From the NCBI GenBank assembly GCA_038496445.1, contig JALMLS010000376.1:310001-374000 (forward strand): a DNA stretch of 64,000 nt, given 5' to 3'. The notes under the pieces are model-generated. The model saw only the letters and a list, made by a program, of their open reading frames with translations. It did no database searches and was not told where the DNA came from. Source of the DNA: Trichosphaerium sp. ATCC 40318. Lineage: Eukaryota > Discosea > Flabellinia > Trichosidae. Numbering within the stretch: the first letter of the stretch is position 1; the number at the start of each line of letters is the position of its first letter. Of the stretch, positions 59,661 through 64,000 are shown piece by piece. The position numbers and the translations under genes were made by a program.

Positions 59661-61299
59661 TTACGCCCCTAGGTACCTAAAGGAGCTCCTCGCATTGTTT
59701 CTAATATCTGTCATTACTACATTATTCTCTTGTTGATGCAGGTTGAAGTGCCGACGATGATTGTCAATAGCAACATTATTGTTTGGTTGTGGATATTGAC
59801 GGTGATTGTTGACATTGTAATTGCGTTGATTGAGTGCAATGTTTTGTCGTTGAGGGTTGTTATTGAGATAAACTCCATTATTTTGAAGTTGAGGATTGTT
59901 ATGGTAAGCGAAGTGATTCATATTATTACGTTGATTATGGTTATGTAAATGAAGATGATTGTTCATTGTGACATTATTAGGTTGATGATTATGGTAATGA
60001 AGATGGTTGTTGATACTGCTTTGTTGTTGTGGCTGGTTCTGGAGATTAATGTGATTATCGAAGGCGCCAATATTTGGTTGTTGGTGGTTCTTCTTATGTG
60101 CGATGTAACTCTCTATATGCCCAATAATATTAATCTCAGGATGATTCTCATATTTGTTAAAAATCTTGTGTTTAAGCGTCCGTAGAGCATTACATCTGTA
60201 TCTATCAGGATAAGTTGAAGGGAAACGAAGTCCAGGGAGAGTGGTAACTTGAGGAGTAACATGTGAATGCCTATAGACATCGAATGGGACGAAAGCTACG
60301 CCGAATTTTTCGTGTTCTCCTTTTCCACTTGTTTTAACTTGTCCCTTTCCAAATATAACCTGTCCATTAATAGCACGTTGTGCAGTCTCGTTTAGCAATA
60401 GAGCGGTTGGTACTATTGCGTAAAATTGAGCATAACCTGAAAGTTTAAGTCAGAGGTGTTTTCAGAGTCTTTGTTGTCTGTACCGTTGATTATAACACGT
60501 TGTGGTATAAGCCATTTACGTAGGTGTTCATTTGCAGCCCAGTTTATAAATTTGTCTCTTTCTAAAAGGTCTGTTAACCATCATCTTTTTTTTTGCAACA
60601 GTTCATAAAATAAAGCAAAAAAAACTTGTCATTCTCGTTACGAGTACTACCTACCTTCTGCGAAAACCTTGACATTAAATGTTTGTTCATAAAGGGCTTG
60701 TAACTGAGATTTGATGAAATTAGGCATCTCCTCAATACCTAGAAATGAACATAAGCCGAAAGTGTAACCAAGAGGTTTTATTGAAATATTGGGAAAAAAA
60801 AAGTTACCGCCATTACCTTCTCTCAAAGCGCCATAAACGAAGAACTCTCTTTTTTCTGCAAAGTGCCCTGGGTCAGCTAGCTTTACTTGCAAGCTTGCTT
60901 CAAATTGTTTTAACCGAAATTCAAGTGTAGTTTGCTTGTAATTATCTAAAGAACCTCCACAGTCACACCATGTGCCTTTAGATTTACCTCCGCCTTAAAA
61001 TAGCGTTAACAGATAGGAACTCAAGAGTTCTTGGTACCTTCTTGCGTTAAAATGATGTAGTTGGCTCCTCCAGGCGTAGAACATATCAACTGAACGCCTG
61101 CGCCTGAAATTCGGCCTATCTCTAAAAAACCTGTACGAAAACTAAACACAGGGTAGTATATACCCCAGCTATCCCTATTTCGTTCTCTGGGTGGTAAATT
61201 GAGTGAACTTGGGTTTTCAGCGTGATCTCCAGGGCCTGTGTACTGTTTAAACAGCGCCTTTGTTCTTAAGAAGTTATTTACTATGTAGTTGTTATTCAT
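59661..61299 (-). CDS. H/N/Q-rich protein, weak Nudix resemblance
   Basis: The start MNNNYIVNNFLRTKALF leads into FRTGFLEIGRISGAGVQLIC and a TWCDCGGSLDN block, then FVYGALREGNGGIEE. A strand, a GG turn and a later RExxxxGIEE recall a Nudix box (GX5EX7REUXEEXGU), but the spacing is too long and the first Glu is missing, so a hydrolase is not supported. A middle part (RDKFINWAANEHLRKWLIPQ) and a folded segment ending VAFVPFDVYRHSH follow. The C-terminal 150 residues are extremely rich in Asn, His and Gln. It ends at 59661, 95 bases from the mannosidase start. Function unknown. Confidence 0.5.
59700..60100 (-). repeat. Asn/His/Gln-rich low-complexity coding region
   Basis: Runs such as NNHLHLHNHNQRNN and NNPQLQNNGVYLNNNPQRQN dominate over 130 codons. 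The plus strand stays open across it only because of codon bias. The histidine content could bind metal and the Asn/Gln content could favour condensates, but neither is shown. Confidence 0.8.
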
Positions 61300-61545
61300 T
61301 GCTGGGCCTGTAGTGGAATAGTTAATTAATTTTAGCTGTTAAGAATATAATTCATTGAATCAGAAGAAGATAGTCACTTTCTGTTGCAATTGAAAAAACG
61401 TGTAGTTTCTTTTCATCGTAATAATACTTTGCTACTCGAGAACATCGATTTTTCCGTACTGGTAATGCATCACTCTCAAAACTCAAACTACAAAAGTTAC
61501 AAGCAGTTGTTTTTAAAAAACACGTTTATTTATAGTAGTTTACAT

Positions 61546-64000
61546 TTAAGACCAGTGAACTTCAAGTTCATCAGTAGCTGTTAGTTTAGCCACATGAACA
61601 TCGCGTCGTATCTTTGTACCGTTGCTTAACTTGATTATCTTTGCTATTTCTGCTTCCTTACGCTCGAAATTCTCCGAGACACTCTTGTTGAGCTCAGCCA
61701 TTGTCAACTCTTTGAGATAGATTTCTTCAAAGTCTGGATCATCAGCCTCTTTGATTTTGATAGTAAGGGCATCACTAGAAGCTTGTGTAGGTTCTTTAGG
61801 CTTATCTTGGCTCTTTGGAGTAGGACGCTCGAATACTTCACCAGAAATAGGCTTAATATCAACCATGATTGGATCAATCCACCATTTGAACTCAGGTGTG
61901 TAGTACAAGTACGTTCTTGAAGGAGGCGATATGAATGTACCAGGTATTCTTGCAGTAACATCTAAAAGAAACAAAAGGTGAGTAAGGGATTGCGAAGACA
62001 AACAGTAAAACAAAAGCGAAATAAAGAGTTGATTACTTACCAATATTAAACTGAACCTTTTGTTTAGGGTTCATACCACGCCAATATAGGATAACATGGC
62101 GTCCTTTCATCTCCCATAGATCAAAGACTTCTTGTTTAACAAGCTCTTTAAGCTTTTCAGTGCGTACTTCTAGACCACCAGGTACGCCAATGACAGCCAT
62201 AGTCATAGGTAAATCACAATCAGTGACGTTTTCTACCGTAGTTCTAAGCTCAGCGCCTTCGCCTTCTGTTATCGTATCGGCGCTCAAGTTGCACGTAATA
62301 CGTGTCGCGCACTCCTCGACTTCGTCTGGGCGAATGGTGTGATAGGAGACGTCGCACTAGTACAAGATAAGTCAAATGTTGACGTGAAATATCAAAAGGT
62401 GAAAGAAATGCGTACAGAGTAAGGGATAGCGTTGGCGTATCCTGAAACCTCCATCTTTATAGTGTGTTCACCTGGAGTTAACACATCGTGGAACGAAGGT
62501 AAGGTGTAGCTTTCTCCACCTGCTGATTTGAATGATTGTTGAGAATGACGCTTGCCATCGACGAACTGTAAAGATATTAGCGATGGAGCTTAAAGTATAC
62601 AATCAAAAGGTACGTACCAATGTGACAGTTGGGCCGCTGCCAGATTTAACTACAGGGGCGCTACTGGCTTCGAATTGAGTCATGATAGCTTTCAAAACAA
62701 GTGTTGTAGCTTGAGAAGTTCCGTATGCGCCAAAGCGACATTTCTTTTGACAGTATTCCAAACCAGCACTAATGTTGGTTGCATACTTAACTGGATCAAT
62801 TCTAAATTAAAAACAGTAAGCCACAAGAAAGTCACCAACTGTAAAAGTATTCATACCTTAACCATGCTAGTACACTAAGCGCAGTGGCTTCAACATGTTT
62901 GCTAGCAGCACCAGATCTTGTAATGGTAACTTCGCAGTCCCTTACTTGACCATTATCTCTTTGACCAGGTTCTAAAGGGTATAAGTAAGCAACACAATAG
63001 TATTATTTGTTTTGAGGACGTACTCTTCCACTGTTTGACAACAAGCTTTTCTGCAACAACTCTAGCATCGTCAATCTTTCCAACATTGGCAAGAGTCAAA
63101 GCAACAAGTGCGTAGATATAACTACACTTATCAAACTTGACACTCTTGACAATATCATTGATTTCCTTTTGGATCGTAGATCCAGGCAAGCCCCATTCAG
63201 TAAGCGCCCAACAAATGTACGCTAAAAATAGAATATAAGCACACGTGATAATAACAAATCAAGGAAACCAAATAAAAATAACCTACCATTGGCTACATTA
63301 GGTGGAGGATAAGAGAAAGCGTATTTTCCTCTAGACAAATTAAATCGACCTGTGCCGTTACGTCTACCAAGAAGCCATTTCATATTATCATCAACCATTG
63401 ATTTGGAAACAGGAGAAACATCTGCTATCTCTTTGAACATCAAGAGACCAAAAGCCGTCAAGACTTCATGTCCAGGGTTACCACCATACCATTCAAATCC
63501 ACCACTTCTGGATTGATAAGCTGTAAGCTTCTTGTAACCACTCTTTATTTTTTGTTGAGCAGAGCTGATTATGCTTGGAGAACCAGTGCCTGACTTGGCG
63601 TAATACTTAAGAGCTTGAACCATCGGGTACACTGTGGCACCAACTTGCTCAAAGCAACCATATGGCTCTTTTATTAGTCCAGTAAGAGAGCTTGTAAACT
63701 GTCTTCCTGGAGAAATATAAAAAGTGGTCTAAAGAGTATGTTAGGGTACCAAATAGAGAATGTTTATAAGTGCGTACGTTGGTTGAAATAGTGTTTGGTA
63801 CAACTGTTTTTGGAATGCTCACAGTAAACTCTTCAGCCAAGCTTTTCGAAAGGTTTCCAGATGCACCATAAGTTTTTGGGAATCCCTACAAAAACAATTA
63901 ACAAACAAAGAACCAAAGAAACCAAAACGTACGAGTGGAGCAATGCGAACTTTGCGCACAATACTATCTTGGTAACCACCTTCAGCCTTTGCGATGACCT
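61546..64000 (-). CDS. Alpha-2-macroglobulin family protein, thioester-containing C-terminal half
   Basis: Only the C-terminal part is inside the window; the gene continues beyond the right edge. The thioester site is PYGCFEQ (63645-63665), with Cys and Gln at the right spacing but CFEQ where vertebrate proteins have CGEQ. The alpha-alpha toroid follows: YPMVQALKYYAKSG, GGFEWYGGNPGHEVLTAFGL, MKWLLGRRNGTGRF, YALVALTLANVGK and TALSVLAWLRI. The C-terminal macroglobulin domain has GVPGGLEV and then PGTFISPPSRTYLYYTPEF. The order and the PPSxxYxYYxPE end resemble bacterial-type as well as eukaryotic members. Such proteins trap proteases by covalent capture. The extreme C-terminus adds about 100 charged residues (KSQDKPKEPTQ, MAELNKSVSENFERKEAEI). 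It ends HWS at 61546. Confidence 0.88.

Noticed and set aside
1-64000. tRNA genes, rRNA genes and CRISPR arrays
   Set aside because: I saw no GTTCRANNC box in a cloverleaf context outside exons, no rRNA core sequence and no regular spaced repeats.
1-64000. Transposons or insertion elements
   Set aside because: No transposase, reverse transcriptase, long terminal repeat or terminal inverted repeat was visible.

Overview
This is a stretch of a compact nuclear genome from a unicellular eukaryote. Almost every gene is cut by many introns of about 35-75 bases, with donors usually reading GTACGT, GTAAGT or GTATG, a TTAAC or CTAAC branch-like motif close to the 3' end, and a YAG acceptor. Intergenic gaps are often about 100 bases. 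The gene set (lysosomal alpha-mannosidases, a papain-type protease, purple acid phosphatase, alpha-2-macroglobulin, a fungal-type Zn2Cys6 factor, TCF25, HIP, PCIF1) suits a free-living phagotrophic protist such as an amoebozoan or heterolobosean. I cannot place it more exactly from sequence alone.

Layout. 1-8648 (-): one very long gene, running off the left edge, encoding about 13 degenerate copies of a domain I do not recognise, then a charged coiled coil and a CxxC...CxxC tail. 9430-11289 (-): PCIF1/CAPAM-like cap methyltransferase. 11525-14105 (-): Zn2Cys6 transcription factor. 14106-15229: intergenic, with hairpin-rich sequence and a doubtful small gene. 15230-17134 (-): HIP/ST13 co-chaperone. 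17244-19800 (-): TCF25. 19879-21852 (+): EF-hand and coiled-coil protein. 21990-24226 (+): POT peptide transporter. 24733-32490 (+): a von Willebrand A domain protein whose exons run in frame into a complete eEF1A-like GTPase. 32572-33084 (-): intronless SRPBCC protein. 33181-35246 (+): thioredoxin-PUL protein. 35480-37807 (-): purple acid phosphatase. 38058-39148: small uncertain genes. 39212-41579 (-): papain-family protease. 41843-43801 (-): phytochelatin synthase. 44167-47793 (-): PARP6/8-like protein with a UBA array. 48277-49941 (+): CofD/UPF0052 protein. 50088-54845 (+) and 55252-59566 (-): two tail-to-tail GH38 alpha-mannosidases, one with a C-terminal membrane anchor and one with an N-terminal MRH lectin domain. 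59661-61299 (-): H/N/Q-rich protein with a weak Nudix resemblance. 61546->64000 (-): alpha-2-macroglobulin with a thioester.

Themes. About half the genes serve the endolysosomal or secretory route (two mannosidases, protease, acid phosphatase, macroglobulin, peptide transporter). Ubiquitin/p97 and chaperone functions also recur (PUL, UBA-PARP, HIP). The least familiar items are the giant repeat protein, the VWA-eEF1A fusion, the MRH-mannosidase fusion and the UBA-PARP. The palindrome TCACGTGA is clearly over-represented, mostly in introns and gaps. All gene models were joined by eye, so exon borders and some start codons are inferred.
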